Below are positions 51,468-61,566 of a stretch of DNA of 64,000 bases, in pieces. The notes under the pieces are model-generated. The model worked only from the letters and a program-made list of their open reading frames with translations. It was not told the origin of the DNA and searched no databases. Position numbers and translations under genes: made by a program. This stretch comes from Clostridium hydrogeniformans DSM 21757 (lineage in GTDB: Bacteria; Bacillota; Clostridia; Clostridiales; Clostridiaceae). The stretch is taken from contig NZ_JMLJ01000007.1 in NCBI RefSeq assembly GCF_000686705.1, positions 124,001-188,000 of the forward strand, in the 5' to 3' direction. Position 1 is the stretch's first letter; each line of letters starts with the position of its first letter.

Positions 51468-51499
51468 ATAAAAATTCTAAAAGCTAATGTATTTTTATA

Positions 51500-53233
51500 T
51501 TATATTTTAAACTTAGAAATACTATGATTTAACTCCTCTGCTTCCCTACTTAAAAATTCAGACATTGATTTAAATTCCTCTGCTGAAGCCATTTGTTCTT
51601 CTGTTACTGCAGCTAAGTTCATAGCATTGGAATCTACTATTTTAGATACCTTATCAATTTCATTCATATTTTCATTTATATTTCCAATATTTGATACTAT
51701 CTCTCCTGCTGAAGTTTTAATCTCAACTATTTTGCTTTCTATTTCTGCGTTAGAAGTTTTTATTAATTCAAAGGTATCACTTACATTATCAGTATATTTT
51801 TTACCTTCCTTTGTCATATTTACACTTACAGAAATAGCATCTAAAACATTCTTTGTTTGATCATTCATAAACCCAATAATATCTACTACTTCACTAGCTG
51901 CTGCATTTGATTCCACAGCAAGCTTCCTTACCTCATCTGCTACAACAGCAAACCCTTTTCCATCCTCCCCTGCTCTCGCAGCTTCAATTGCTGCATTTAG
52001 GGCAAGAAGGTTAGTTTGATCTGCTATACTTGATATTGTTGTAAGTATTCCTTGGATTTTACTAATGCTTTGTGCTAAGTCTGTAATTACTGAATTTACA
52101 TTATTAATACTACCTTCAATATTATTGATTTGATTTTTAGTATTCTTAATTACTACAGTTCCATTGTTGGTATTTTCTAAGGTCTTATATGCAATTTTAT
52201 TAGTATCATTAATTTGAGTAAAAATATTTTGAATATCCGAATCAAGTCTACTTAAAACATCCTTTATAGTTTGAGTTTTTATAGCCTGTTCAGTTGATAT
52301 TGAAGAAATTTCATTTGTAGATATAGTTAAGTGTTCAGATGCACTGGAAGAGTCTGATGAACTCTCTAATATTCCCTGAGATGCTTCAGTAACTTTTGTA
52401 GAGGATAGCTTAATCTTGTCTATCATATCTCTTAAAGAATCACAGGTTTTACTTAAAGCTATATTTACATTACCTATTTCATCTTTTCTTGAGGTATCAA
52501 TAGGTACAGTTAAATCTCCTTCTGCAATAGTGTTTATTGATTTTACTAATTCCCCCATTGGCCTAAACATTAACTTTAAAGCAATATAGTTTATAAGTAT
52601 AGACATTGCTATTAAAGCAATAGTAACTAAAATTATCAGCTTATTTAATTCACCTATTTTTTCTGAAAGTTCAGTTCCTTGATAATCATACTCAACTATC
52701 CCCACCACTTTATTAGAGGAATTTAATATAGGTACAAATGCAGATATATAATACTTTTTAAAAGTTTCAACATAGTAAGCTTTGCTTATGTGGGGCTTTC
52801 CTGTCTCAAATGCCATCTTAGCCTCTTCTGCAAAGTCTGACTTTTTCTGCTTATATCCTATTTCTACATCCGCATCACTTCCATCAATTACATAAGTATA
52901 GCTATCTGAATCATCTGATACAATAGTATATAACATACCGTTTCCTATGCTTTTATTTAGGGCTTGTAGCTTTTCTCTTGTATCAATATAAAATTTATCA
53001 TCTGCATTTAAAGATTTTGAAAGACTCTCAAACTTATCCCCATCAATTAGCATTGTAGAAGACTTTGCAATATTTAACGCCTCTCCCTGTAATAAATTCA
53101 CAGTATGAGAATATATATTATTATAAAATATATAACCCATAGAAAAACTTGCTAAAATCATTATGAATGATGTTATTAATATAATTTTAGACTTTAGAGA
53201 TAAAGAAATACTTGATATTTTTTTAGTTTTCAA
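51500..53233 (-). CDS. Methyl-accepting chemotaxis protein
   Basis: The 577-residue receptor has TM1 near residues 15-35 ([20 protein letters not shown]) and an extracellular sensor of about 160 residues with single-cache character. TM2 lies near 195-215, followed by HAMP ([25 protein letters not shown]). The cytoplasmic helical bundle has the hairpin tip [33 protein letters not shown]. It signals ligand state to CheA/CheW. No che or flagellar genes are in the window, so it acts with a system encoded elsewhere. It stands alone with its own terminator. Confidence 0.93.
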   Translation of the reverse strand: MKTKKISSISLSLKSKIILITSFIMILASFSMGYIFYNNIYSHTVNLLQGEALNIAKSSTMLIDGDKFESLSKSLNADDKFYIDTREKLQALNKSIGNGMLYTIVSDDSDSYTYVIDGSDADVEIGYKQKKSDFAEEAKMAFETGKPHISKAYYVETFKKYYISAFVPILNSSNKVVGIVEYDYQGTELSEKIGELNKLIILVTIALIAMSILINYIALKLMFRPMGELVKSINTIAEGDLTVPIDTSRKDEIGNVNIALSKTCDSLRDMIDKIKLSSTKVTEASQGILESSSDSSSASEHLTISTNEISSISTEQAIKTQTIKDVLSRLDSDIQNIFTQINDTNKIAYKTLENTNNGTVVIKNTKNQINNIEGSINNVNSVITDLAQSISKIQGILTTISSIADQTNLLALNAAIEAARAGEDGKGFAVVADEVRKLAVESNAAASEVVDIIGFMNDQTKNVLDAISVSVNMTKEGKKYTDNVSDTFELIKTSNAEIESKIVEIKTSAGEIVSNIGNINENMNEIDKVSKIVDSNAMNLAAVTEEQMASAEEFKSMSEFLSREAEELNHSISKFKI

Positions 53234-53858
53234 AACGATTCCACCCCTTCATAAATACGGTCTATAATCTTGAAATGATTTAGGGTATTTTAAATAAATA
53301 TACTTAATAAAACATATTATATTATCGATAATATATAAAGAAAAGTTTTATAGTCTATTTTAAATTTAATAAAACTCTCCTCATAAAAGATCATTATAAA
53401 AATGATTCTTATCCCCCATTAGATATTATACATTTTAATCCCTTATTTTATTTAATATTACAAGATTCACCATATAGATTATAATTTAACATATAACCCC
53501 TTAATTGTCAATATATTATGTCATTTTTTTGTATTTAATACGGTATAATGTCATTTTATAACAATAAAACCTATATTATATTCAATACATATTTAATATA
53601 TCTTGAATTTTTATGATTACATTATCTTATCTCATCTTACTTTTCTTATATATTTCCTTCAAAATTATCTTTTAAACTTATCTTTTCTTTTTATCTTAAT
53701 GATATTAAACTTTTAATAAATTCATATGTAAAAATCCCTTCTTATCTAAAATATATGTATTATTATGTAACCACTAATAATCATAAATCTCTCTTCTTAA
53801 TCTACATTATATATGGTTAATTAACTTATGACTCTCACTTGTTTTTAAAACTAAAAAA
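53234..53858. other. Gene-free AT-rich spacer
   Basis: No ORF, tRNA or repeat is recognisable in these 625 bases. A short hairpin near 53389-53411 is AT-rich and probably insignificant. Confidence 0.55.
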
Positions 53859-53880
53859 GCACTGGTACATCTACCAGTGC
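53859..53880 (-). terminator. Terminator of the NhaC gene
   Basis: The stem GCACTGGTA/TACCAGTGC has a four-base loop and is followed on the minus strand by TTTTTTAG. Confidence 0.9.
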
Positions 53881-53908
53881 AAAATAGTGCTAATCATATT
53901 TAAATATT

Positions 53909-55264
53909 TTATGAAGCTATATCTCTTTTAAAATCCCAAGGATTCTTTATCAAATATCTATTTCCAAAGGGAGTAAACATTGATACTATAGCAAAAACAG
54001 CTAACAACATAGAATACCAAACATACGGTACTATTTCCACTGGACTTACTAATCCACTTGTGAAACTTCCTGCTATTAATAGTTGTGCTCCATAAGGTAT
54101 TAAACTTTGCATTACACAAGAAAATGTATCTAAAAGAGATGCGGTTCTTCTTGGGTCTACTTCATATTCTTTAGATATTTCTTTTGCTAGTTCACTATTA
54201 ACAATTATTGAAACTGTATTATTAGCAGTGGCTGCATCTGTAAGAGCTACTAATGTGCTTATTCCTAACTCAGCAGATTTTTTCCCCTTTATCTTTCTCT
54301 TTATTTTATATAATAGCCAATCTAGCCCACCAGCACTTGATACCATAGCAGCTAGTCCACCAGTTAGCAAAGATAATAGGAAAATATCAAACATCCCTGT
54401 AAATCCTGAGTATATTTCTTTAGATAATCCAAGCAATGAAAAACTATTGTAGTAAAGTCCAATAGATCCTGATATAAGAATTCCTCCTGTTAGTACTACT
54501 AACACATTCATTCCTGATAATGCAGCAACTAAAACAAAGATATATGGAACTATCTTAATTATATTAAAAGCATATTCTTGAACCTCTGGTGTACTTACAG
54601 GTCTTCCAAATATAAATAATAGTACTATGGTAACTAAGGCAGCTGGCATTGCAAATCCAATATTAGCTTTAAACTTATCTTTCATAGATACTCCTTGAGT
54701 TTTTGTAGCAGCTATGGTTGTATCTGATATTATAGATAAGTTATCTCCAAACATAGCACCACCTACTAATGCTCCTAAAACTAATGGCATATTCAGTCCA
54801 GCTTTTTCAACTAACTCAACAGCTATAGGTGCTACGGCTACAACAGTACCAACTGAAGTTCCTGTTGAAGTTGATATAAAAGAAGCTACTACAAATATTC
54901 CAACAGTAATAAAGCTAGGAGGTATTAAAGTAAGTCCTAAGTTTACTGTGGATTCAACTCCCCCCATAGTTTTAGAAACCACTGAAAAAGCTCCTGCAAG
55001 TAAGTATATAATACACATAGTAATTATATTTTCATCCCCACAGCCTTTAAGAAATATACTAAACTTATCATCTAAAGAGCCTTTAGTTATAATAAAAGCA
55101 AATATTATTCCTATGATTGCAGCTATAGGAGCAGGAAATTGGTAGAATGCCATTTCAACTCCATTAGCTTGTAATATAATTCCTGAAAATAAATATACAA
55201 ATATAAAAATAAGGAAAGGCAGTAAAGCCAGTCCATTTCCTTTTTTCTCATTTGAGTCTCTCAT
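53909..55264 (-). CDS. NhaC-family Na+/H+ (or organic acid) antiporter
   Basis: This 451-residue protein has about eleven transmembrane segments and the NhaC/YfcC-type signatures STSTGTSVGTVVAVAPI, GGAMFGDNLSIISDTTIAAT and SSAGGLDWLLYKI. The family exchanges sodium for protons, and some members carry malate/lactate or amino acids. It lies 23 bases after the methyltransferase-like gene on the same strand with AAGGAGGA before ATG 55264, so the two form an operon. The substrate may therefore be a methylated compound used by that enzyme (inference). Confidence 0.85.
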   Translation of the reverse strand: MRDSNEKKGNGLALLPFLIFIFVYLFSGIILQANGVEMAFYQFPAPIAAIIGIIFAFIITKGSLDDKFSIFLKGCGDENIITMCIIYLLAGAFSVVSKTMGGVESTVNLGLTLIPPSFITVGIFVVASFISTSTGTSVGTVVAVAPIAVELVEKAGLNMPLVLGALVGGAMFGDNLSIISDTTIAATKTQGVSMKDKFKANIGFAMPAALVTIVLLFIFGRPVSTPEVQEYAFNIIKIVPYIFVLVAALSGMNVLVVLTGGILISGSIGLYYNSFSLLGLSKEIYSGFTGMFDIFLLSLLTGGLAAMVSSAGGLDWLLYKIKRKIKGKKSAELGISTLVALTDAATANNTVSIIVNSELAKEISKEYEVDPRRTASLLDTFSCVMQSLIPYGAQLLIAGSFTSGLVSPVEIVPYVWYSMLLAVFAIVSMFTPFGNRYLIKNPWDFKRDIAS

Positions 55265-55287
55265 TTTTATATCCTCCTTGTTTCTTA

Positions 55288-56358
55288 TTATTCTTCACTC
55301 AATAAATTTAAATCTATTGGATACTTTCCGTAGGTTTTAGCAGCTTCCATAAACATCTCAACCTTCTCAATTGGAGTATTCATTGGAATCTGACATCCTG
55401 TACTTAAAATATAGCCTTTCTTAGAATCATAGCCTTTTCTAATACATTCTTTTACTGATTTAAAAATATCCTCTTTACTTCCTTTATAAATCACATCAAC
55501 TGGTGGTACATTTCCAGTAATTACAACTCTATCCCCCATAAGTTTCTTAGCTTCTTCTATATCTTCCACATTATCTATGCTAAAATTAGAAATTCCTGTT
55601 CCCACAACATCTTCCCAAATTTCCTTACTCTTTCCGCATATATGTATACCTGGAGCACTACCTGTCTTTTCTTTTATTTTATTAACATTCTTTTGAAGAT
55701 AAGGCAAAGAAAATTCCCTAAATTGTTTTGGGCTTACAAGACTGCTAGATGAAACCGGATCAGCAAAACCTATAGATAGTCCTAACTTAGCTACTTCTTC
55801 TATATACTTATTATTAGATTCTGCTACTATTTCCATTAGTATATGAATCTTTTCAGGACATTTAATTATCCATTTTAATAGGTTTTCTGTTCCTACTAAG
55901 GATGCAGCCACACTAAAAGGACCAGACATAGCAGCACCTACATCAACCTCTTTTATAAGTGCATCTCTAGTAAGACGTAGAGCCTCTATTAATATTGGTA
56001 GCTTCCCATCCTTTAATGGATCCACTACCTTAAGACTTTCTATTTCATTTACAGATTTAATAGCTGGTTCAAGTAGATAGGATATATTATAATCTGGATA
56101 TGCAACCTTTGCCCCCATAGCTTCTGCTACCCCTCTAAGACTGGTTGAAATTCCTACACTATCATGCCTAAGCTTTTTAAACAAAGCTATTTCAAGTCTT
56201 GCCATAAGTTCTGATGAATGATAATATTCCCTGGCTGTTACCCCTAGAAAAGGCACCATGGTAACTCCCATATCAGGAATACAAATTACCCGATCAATTT
56301 CTTCCCCTTTAGCAAAAGCATCCATTCTTTCTCTTGGGGTCATTTCTTCATTTCTCAA
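55288..56358 (-). CDS. Uroporphyrinogen-decarboxylase-fold zinc methyltransferase (MtaA/MtbA-like)
   Basis: The 356-residue TIM-barrel protein belongs to the UroD superfamily (MTPRERMDAFAKGEEIDR at the start). It carries the H-x-C...C zinc signature of cobamide-dependent methyltransferases, H239 and C241 (PGIHICGKS) and C322 (LSTGCQIPMNTP). True uroporphyrinogen decarboxylases lack this signature, so it more likely transfers methyl groups between a corrinoid protein and a thiol or other acceptor. No corrinoid protein gene is nearby. The cotranscribed NhaC transporter may bring in the methyl donor or product. Confidence 0.8.
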   Translation of the reverse strand: MRNEEMTPRERMDAFAKGEEIDRVICIPDMGVTMVPFLGVTAREYYHSSELMARLEIALFKKLRHDSVGISTSLRGVAEAMGAKVAYPDYNISYLLEPAIKSVNEIESLKVVDPLKDGKLPILIEALRLTRDALIKEVDVGAAMSGPFSVAASLVGTENLLKWIIKCPEKIHILMEIVAESNNKYIEEVAKLGLSIGFADPVSSSSLVSPKQFREFSLPYLQKNVNKIKEKTGSAPGIHICGKSKEIWEDVVGTGISNFSIDNVEDIEEAKKLMGDRVVITGNVPPVDVIYKGSKEDIFKSVKECIRKGYDSKKGYILSTGCQIPMNTPIEKVEMFMEAAKTYGKYPIDLNLLSEE

Positions 56359-56744
56359 TTAAAACACTTCCTTCCCAATATAAAAACATGAATAATTTAT
56401 ATTTTAATTAATATATAAGACCCAAAATGATTATATACAATATAATCTAATAAGTATAATAGAATTCCCCTATAGAGGAAGTTCTTTTAATTCAAATATT
56501 TAATAATTAAAATTTTATTATAATAAACTAATAAGTTTCTCAATAAAAAATACATAATTTCTCAAATATCTATTCATTTTAAATTAAAATTTATTTAATA
56601 TCTGTAAGTCGTAATAATTTTTCAAATAAAAAAGAGAGTTAAAACTCTCTTTTTTATTTATCTTAAATTTAATTGCTATACTTTACTATTAAAAATTTAC
56701 ATCTTAAATATTTACTATAGATATATACCTAGAATATTTAAAAG
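56359..56744. other. Spacer with one terminator
   Basis: Apart from the hairpin at 56628-56655 nothing is recognisable. The left part presumably contains the promoter of the methyltransferase-nhaC operon. Confidence 0.55.
56628..56655 (-). terminator. Terminator behind the GNAT gene
   Basis: The stem AAAAAAGAGAGTT/AACTCTCTTTTTT is classic and bidirectional. It lies about 90 bases after the minus-strand gene at 56745. Confidence 0.88.
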
Positions 56745-57518
56745 TTATTTTTTATAGTGAACATAGTAAGTATCGTAAGCTTCTTCTAAAACATATCCAA
56801 GCTTTTCAGCTAAGTTTAAAGAACTAGTATTAGCTGCATCCCAACTAGGATATATTCTTCTATTAAGACATTCTAAAATTAATGCAGATGCTACTATAGT
56901 TGCCAATCCTTTTCTTCTATATTTATAATCCGTATCTATTTCAATCTCAATTCCATTATCATATATGCTATAGGATGATGCTCCACATACAACTTGTCCA
57001 TTATGCAAAATACAAAAACCTAATCCTCTATTTAGGTAATCCTCTATGGAATCAAACTGTCCTGTAAAATCCTCTGAAAGTTTTTGCAATGATGGTTCTT
57101 TTGCCAAAGATTCATCTATTTTTTTAAGTTCATAGCCATATGGTAATTCTAATAAAAACTTCTTTATATGATTATAATCTAAATGCTCTGGATTTTTTTT
57201 AAAGGCATATCGTTTAAACTTTTCTATATAACCTTTATGGGTTTCTTCTATTTTTTCTTTCCATTCTTTAGTTTTAACAATAATTAGACTATGTTCCGGA
57301 ATATTATATAATAATTCTTCCACTATTTTTGAGTTGGGATTTCCAGCATAAAATACAAAATCGCCTACTATAATTTGTGCTACTGTAGGCTCTTTAGAAT
57401 CATCAACCCAAGCGTCTCCCATATAACCTTGAAGACATGATAAAATCATGGTGTCATTCATATTTTCAAACATAGAAAATAACTTTTTCTTTAAATTAAT
57501 ATCAGCCCTATAAATCAT
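56745..57518 (-). CDS. GNAT-family acetyltransferase (PF12746 type), copy 1
   Basis: This 257-residue protein belongs to the GNAT_acetyltran group. The N-terminal half is variable. The C-terminal part has CGASSYSIYDNGIEIEIDTD, the acetyl-CoA loop YRRKGLATIVASALILECL and the closing YPSWDAANTSSLNLAEKLGY. It is clearly paralogous to the protein at 60790-61566 (same ASSYS, RKGLAT and YPxWDAxN blocks). Its ATG overlaps the tag stop by one base, so the two genes are coupled. The substrate is unknown; antibiotic or tRNA-related acetylation are possibilities. Confidence 0.82.
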   Translation of the reverse strand: MIYRADINLKKKLFSMFENMNDTMILSCLQGYMGDAWVDDSKEPTVAQIIVGDFVFYAGNPNSKIVEELLYNIPEHSLIIVKTKEWKEKIEETHKGYIEKFKRYAFKKNPEHLDYNHIKKFLLELPYGYELKKIDESLAKEPSLQKLSEDFTGQFDSIEDYLNRGLGFCILHNGQVVCGASSYSIYDNGIEIEIDTDYKYRRKGLATIVASALILECLNRRIYPSWDAANTSSLNLAEKLGYVLEEAYDTYYVHYKK

Positions 57519-58129
57519 TAAAGCTCCTCCTCTCCTTTATCATACAAAAAACAAGTGGTGATATGATCATTTATCATTCCTGATGATTGCATAAAAGAAT
57601 AAACACTAGTACTTCCCACAAACTTAAATCCTAGTTTTTTTAAATCTTTACTTATTATATTTGATAATTCTGTTTTTGACGGAACTTCTGATATATCCTT
57701 CCAATGATTTATTATAGGAGTATAATTTACATATCTCCAAAAAAACTCATCTAGTGTTCCATACTGCTCTTTAACTTTATAATATGCTTTAGCATTATCT
57801 ATCACTGCTTTTATTTTAAGCCTATTTCTAATAACTCCTGTGTTTTGTAATAACTCTTCTATTTTATTTTCATCATAATTTATAATAATTGATGGATCAA
57901 ATCCATGAAATGCCTCTCTTAAAGTTTCTCTTTTGGATAATATAGTAGACCAACTTAAACCGGATTGCTTTCCTTCTAGTATAAGCATCTCAAACAGCTT
58001 TATATCATCATGAACAGGTCTTCCCCATTCCTCATCATGATACTTTCTCTCAAGAGAACTATTATTTGCCCATTGGCACCTTAGTAATTTATCATTCTGA
58101 GCCAAATTAGTACCATTCCCTTCTACCAT
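57518..58129 (-). CDS. tag: DNA-3-methyladenine glycosylase I
   Basis: The 203-residue enzyme removes 3-methyladenine from alkylated DNA. The Tag family signatures are RCQWANNSSLERKYHDEEWG with zinc-ligand cysteine, FEMLILEGKQSGLSWSTIL, and the terminal SFMQSSGMINDHITTC with histidine and cysteine ligands. It starts at ATG 58129 (MVEGNGTNLA). The extra 15 or so N-terminal residues compared with the usual MxRCxW start leave an alternative start possible. Confidence 0.92.
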   Translation of the reverse strand: MVEGNGTNLAQNDKLLRCQWANNSSLERKYHDEEWGRPVHDDIKLFEMLILEGKQSGLSWSTILSKRETLREAFHGFDPSIIINYDENKIEELLQNTGVIRNRLKIKAVIDNAKAYYKVKEQYGTLDEFFWRYVNYTPIINHWKDISEVPSKTELSNIISKDLKKLGFKFVGSTSVYSFMQSSGMINDHITTCFLYDKGEEEL

Positions 58130-58245
58130 TTAATAAAACTCATCTTATATATGTTATAAACGCTTTCATTGAATTTTAAATTAATCTTATTATATATAAC
58201 TTTTATATATAACTCAATTCCTATATTTATAATATCCAAAAATAA

Positions 58246-58267
58246 AAAGAGCTTTTACAAGCTCTTT
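58246..58267 (-). terminator. Terminator of the holin-like gene
   Basis: The stem AAAGAGCTT/AAGCTCTTT (58246-58254 with 58259-58267) has A/T runs on both sides, about 130 bases after the stop at 58397. Confidence 0.75.
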
Positions 58268-58396
58268 CTACTTAAAGTAAATATAATAACTATGTATTCA
58301 TAAACTTTAAATCTAAATTTCTAGGTATACTTCTTTAAAACTATACCCAATAATTAAGACTAACTTCAAAATAATAGTGTTTGATAAAATGTAAAA

Positions 58397-58771
58397 CTAC
58401 ATTACTCTTCCTGGGAATACTGCATCTATAATTCCAATAACTAATGCAGCTAATAAAGCTCCTAGTATTGATACACTCATATGTGGAACGAAAAATTGTG
58501 TTAAATATATTATTACAGCAGCAATAACAAATCCTTTTATTCCTTTTCCTAAAGGAGATGCATCCACTCCCATAAATGATTCAACTAAATAATCTAATCC
58601 TGTTATTATAAGTGAAGCTAATAAGAATGACCACATTCCATTAATGCTAAATCCAGGAGTGAAGAAGGATGTTACACCTAAAACTACTGCAAATAATATT
58701 AATCTTACTATCCATCCCATTAAACTGCTGTTATTTGAATATTTTTTTTCGTCCTCTCTATTATGTGCCAT
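58397..58771 (-). CDS. Phage holin family (4_2) membrane protein
   Basis: The 124-residue protein has four hydrophobic helices after a polar start (MAHNREDEKKYSNNSSLMG): VRLILFAVVLGVTSFF, WSFLLASLIITGLDYLV, KGFVIAAVIIYLTQFFV and SILGALLAALVIGIIDAVFP. This is the chromosomal holin-4_2 family found in spore-forming Firmicutes, not a lysis cassette: no endolysin is adjacent. GGAGGAAT precedes ATG 58771. The role is unknown. Confidence 0.8.
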   Translation of the reverse strand: MAHNREDEKKYSNNSSLMGWIVRLILFAVVLGVTSFFTPGFSINGMWSFLLASLIITGLDYLVESFMGVDASPLGKGIKGFVIAAVIIYLTQFFVPHMSVSILGALLAALVIGIIDAVFPGRVM

Positions 58772-59060
58772 AAAAATTCCTCCTTATAAGTTTTATTATT
58801 ACATCCATAGTATGCTCATATAATTTAAAAAATATGATAATAAAATTAGATATTTTATTATTTTTTTATATATTTTCTTAGGATTTCCACCATAAAGAAT
58901 AGTTTTCTTATTAATATTCTTTAAATTTCTTCATACATATACTATTTTTATATAATAAATTAAACTCTATATTTTAAAATCATTTTATCTAAAAGGAGGA
59001 AAAGTAGCTTACTATAATTCAAAAGGAATAAGTAAAAAAATCAAATACATAAAATCTTTC
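58772..59060. other. Spacer with an isolated ribosome-site-like sequence
   Basis: AAAGGAGG near 58992-58999 is followed by an open reading of about 35 codons but no ATG, GTG or TTG at a usable distance. It is noted but not called as a gene. Confidence 0.4.
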
Positions 59061-59627
59061 TTAGCAAATATGGAAACTTTTCTCAAGCCATTCTCTAAAT
59101 TTAATTAAATTACTATTTTTACTCCAAAAACTTATCGCTTCATCATAGCTAAGCTCTGCTATAGTGCAATCTAATGATTCTGGTATTACTAATCTATCTA
59201 TTATAGAACCACATTCACATTTAACCTCTTTTGTGATTATACCATTAATTTCATTTTTAAAAATTTTAATATCTCCACTTTTTGAACAATAAACTAAACA
59301 ATCTTTTACTACTATACTTCTATCCTCTTTATTTTCTAGTAACTTCAGTATATCTTCTATAGTTAACCATTTATTTATATATTTTATATATGGTCCTGGA
59401 AACCCATTCAAACTATTAATATAAAACCCAGCATCAGTTACCATAACATCACTATTTAAATTATCTCTTGCCCATTTAGCTGAATATTTAGCAATCTCTT
59501 TAACATGAAAACTTTGTATTTCTGGTGTATCTAAATTCTTCTGTACCAAGTTTATTTTACTTTTACTAAATACACTATTAGCAATATCAAATTTCATCCT
59601 ATTTCCTGTAACATAATTTATTTGCAA
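59061..59627 (-). CDS. Non-canonical purine NTP pyrophosphatase (RdgB/HAM1 family)
   Basis: The 188-residue protein has the HAM1/RdgB fold: the opening INYVTGNRMKFDIANSVF with the TGN-x-x-K substrate motif, TPEIQSFHVKEIAKYSAKWA, and VTDAGFYINSLNGFPGPYIKY with the catalytic aspartate. It hydrolyses dITP/ITP/XTP and keeps hypoxanthine out of DNA. The C-terminal half is divergent, and the usual SHR motif near the end is not obvious (LIKFREWLEKS), so specificity may differ from RdgB. It is in the same orientation as the APH-type gene 53 bases upstream. Confidence 0.8.
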   Translation of the reverse strand: MQINYVTGNRMKFDIANSVFSKSKINLVQKNLDTPEIQSFHVKEIAKYSAKWARDNLNSDVMVTDAGFYINSLNGFPGPYIKYINKWLTIEDILKLLENKEDRSIVVKDCLVYCSKSGDIKIFKNEINGIITKEVKCECGSIIDRLVIPESLDCTIAELSYDEAISFWSKNSNLIKFREWLEKSFHIC

Positions 59628-59680
59628 AATATCCTCTCCTTAATCAAATTCAGTAGGAATTATCACAAGAATTTAAAATA

Positions 59681-60676
59681 TCACATATTTATAAAGCTAC
59701 TGACTATAGGAGTTTTTTCTTCAATTCTTAATTTACTTTGGGATGTATAATTTTTCGTCCATTGATTCATATTAGAAAAATCAATATCCCGGAACATTCC
59801 TATGTACACAATAAGTTCCCTAACCCTTAAAAAAAGAGGTATTTGTTTTATCCAATATTCATCTATATAATTCTCTTTATAGTAGCCTTTCATAAAACTC
59901 TCCATAAAAGAATATGCTTGTTTTTCCCTATCATTTATACTATCATCTAAAAATACATAAATAATATAAAATAATTGTATAGCTATATCTTCCACAAACC
60001 AACTATATTGACACTCATCAAAGTCAAAAATATTAATTTCTTTATCACTTACTAAAAAATTACCCACATTAATGTCTCCATGGATAAGTCCAAAAGAATT
60101 TGAATCTTTAGTAAGATTACTAAGTCTGTTTACTATATCATAATAAGACTCATATATTTTATTATTATGCTTAGGAATATACTTTTCTATATTTCTCAAA
60201 TAATAATTATCCTTCCATTCATGTCTTTGAGTCTCTTTAGATGAAGGTTTATATCTCTTAGATAGGGAATGTATTTTACCTGTGATTCTTCCACACTTTT
60301 CAAACAATTCATTATTATTAAGACATTCAGGATATCCAATCTTATTTCCCATGGCTTTTTCAAAAGAAGTAATAATAAAATAGGAATCATCTACATTAAT
60401 CCTCTCTGTTAGCCTATCATATATAGAGTAAATGGGTTTTGACGCTGATATTCCATTGTTTGATAAATATAAAATCCACTGAAGCTCACCTATAACCTCT
60501 TTATCTTTTCTATGAGAACTATGAGTTATTCTTAAAATATACTCCTTACTTTCTTTTTTATATTGGTAAATATAATTTTGATAATTCCCAAGTAACTCTA
60601 AGGTAGAAGTATCCACTCCAAATCTACTAGCAGTTTCTTTTAAAATTTCTATATTAAATAAATCTTTTATTTTCAT
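59681..60676 (-). CDS. Aminoglycoside phosphotransferase (APH) family kinase
   Basis: ATG 60676 (MKIKDLFNIEI) is preferred to a TTG 17 codons upstream because AGGTGA lies 11 bases before it. The protein of about 331 residues shows the kinase-fold signatures of the APH/choline-kinase superfamily: the N-lobe with YILRITHSS, the catalytic loop LIHGDINVGNFLV, and the metal-binding INIFDFDECQYSWFVED. The substrate could be a sugar, antibiotic or small alcohol. No other resistance gene is adjacent, although two GNAT genes lie nearby. Confidence 0.85.
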   Translation of the reverse strand: MKIKDLFNIEILKETASRFGVDTSTLELLGNYQNYIYQYKKESKEYILRITHSSHRKDKEVIGELQWILYLSNNGISASKPIYSIYDRLTERINVDDSYFIITSFEKAMGNKIGYPECLNNNELFEKCGRITGKIHSLSKRYKPSSKETQRHEWKDNYYLRNIEKYIPKHNNKIYESYYDIVNRLSNLTKDSNSFGLIHGDINVGNFLVSDKEINIFDFDECQYSWFVEDIAIQLFYIIYVFLDDSINDREKQAYSFMESFMKGYYKENYIDEYWIKQIPLFLRVRELIVYIGMFRDIDFSNMNQWTKNYTSQSKLRIEEKTPIVSSFINM

Positions 60677-60789
60677 ATCCAATTTCTTCACCTTCTTATA
60701 CCAATAGTTATAATTTACTTTAATCAATTACTAGTATAGTTCTAGTGTATTTCCAGCAGTCTATTATAATAATATCAATTAATATATTT

Positions 60790-61566
60790 CTAAGTCTTAT
60801 TAAAATATGCAAAATATTCTTTATTAAATGTATATCCTAGTTTTTTTGCTAGTGCTAAAGAAGCTAAATTAGAAGCATCCCATTTAGGATAAATCCCTCT
60901 ATCTAAACATTCTAAGATTACCTTTGAAGCACAAGCAGTAGCTAATCCTTTTCCCCTATACTTCTCTTTAGTTTCAATACTAATGTCAATAGCACCTTCA
61001 CAATAACTATAGGAAGATGCTCCACTAATTATCTCTTCCTCTTTCATAACTACATATCCCACTCCATGTTGTAAATATTTCTCCTTAGATAAAAAGTTAG
61101 AACAAAAATCTGCAGTCCAATACTCTTCTAAAGATTTATAGTACAACCCTTCATCTATTCTTATAATATTAAATTCTTTCTCTACTTCTAATATATATTT
61201 ATTAAGTTTATTTCTATGGAACACATGTGGTTCCCATTTTGTAGAATAACGTTTATACGCCTTCAGCTGTCCATTAAAAATCTTTTCATTAATCTTGTAC
61301 CAAATAGGATTATTAAAAATAATTAGTTTCCCCTTACTGTGTTCTAATAATATATTTTTAATATTAACTTCTTCCTCTATCTCTAGTTTTCTTATTAGTA
61401 TACAAAAATCTGCTATCACTAGTATTGCCATAGTAGGATTCACTTTTTTATTAACCCAAGCTTGTCCAGTAATAACCCCTTGGATATATCCATGAATATC
61501 AACGTTACCTTCTGGCAAATCTAGATGGTATAGGATATGTAAATCATCTTTTAGCAATTTAATCAT
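60790..61566 (-). CDS. GNAT-family acetyltransferase (PF12746 type), copy 2
   Basis: This 258-residue protein is a paralogue of the protein at 56745-57518, sharing GxIQG-like and AWVNKKVNPT segments, ISGASSYSYCEGAIDISIET, the acetyl-CoA loop KYRGKGLATACASKVILECLD and IYPKWDASNLASLALAKKLGY. The N-terminal 130 residues are the variable, substrate-choosing half. GGGGGAGA precedes ATG 61566. It is the first gene of the minus-strand group with the APH-type kinase and the HAM1-type enzyme. Confidence 0.82.
   Translation of the reverse strand: MIKLLKDDLHILYHLDLPEGNVDIHGYIQGVITGQAWVNKKVNPTMAILVIADFCILIRKLEIEEEVNIKNILLEHSKGKLIIFNNPIWYKINEKIFNGQLKAYKRYSTKWEPHVFHRNKLNKYILEVEKEFNIIRIDEGLYYKSLEEYWTADFCSNFLSKEKYLQHGVGYVVMKEEEIISGASSYSYCEGAIDISIETKEKYRGKGLATACASKVILECLDRGIYPKWDASNLASLALAKKLGYTFNKEYFAYFNKT

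Noticed and set aside
58397-58771. Possible prophage or lysis cassette because of a holin-family hit
   Set aside because: No endolysin, terminase, portal or integrase gene surrounds it. This holin-4_2 type is a common chromosomal membrane protein.
58992-59098. Strong AAAGGAGG followed by an open frame of about 35 codons
   Set aside because: No usable start codon follows the site, and the frame runs antisense into the HAM1-type gene end.
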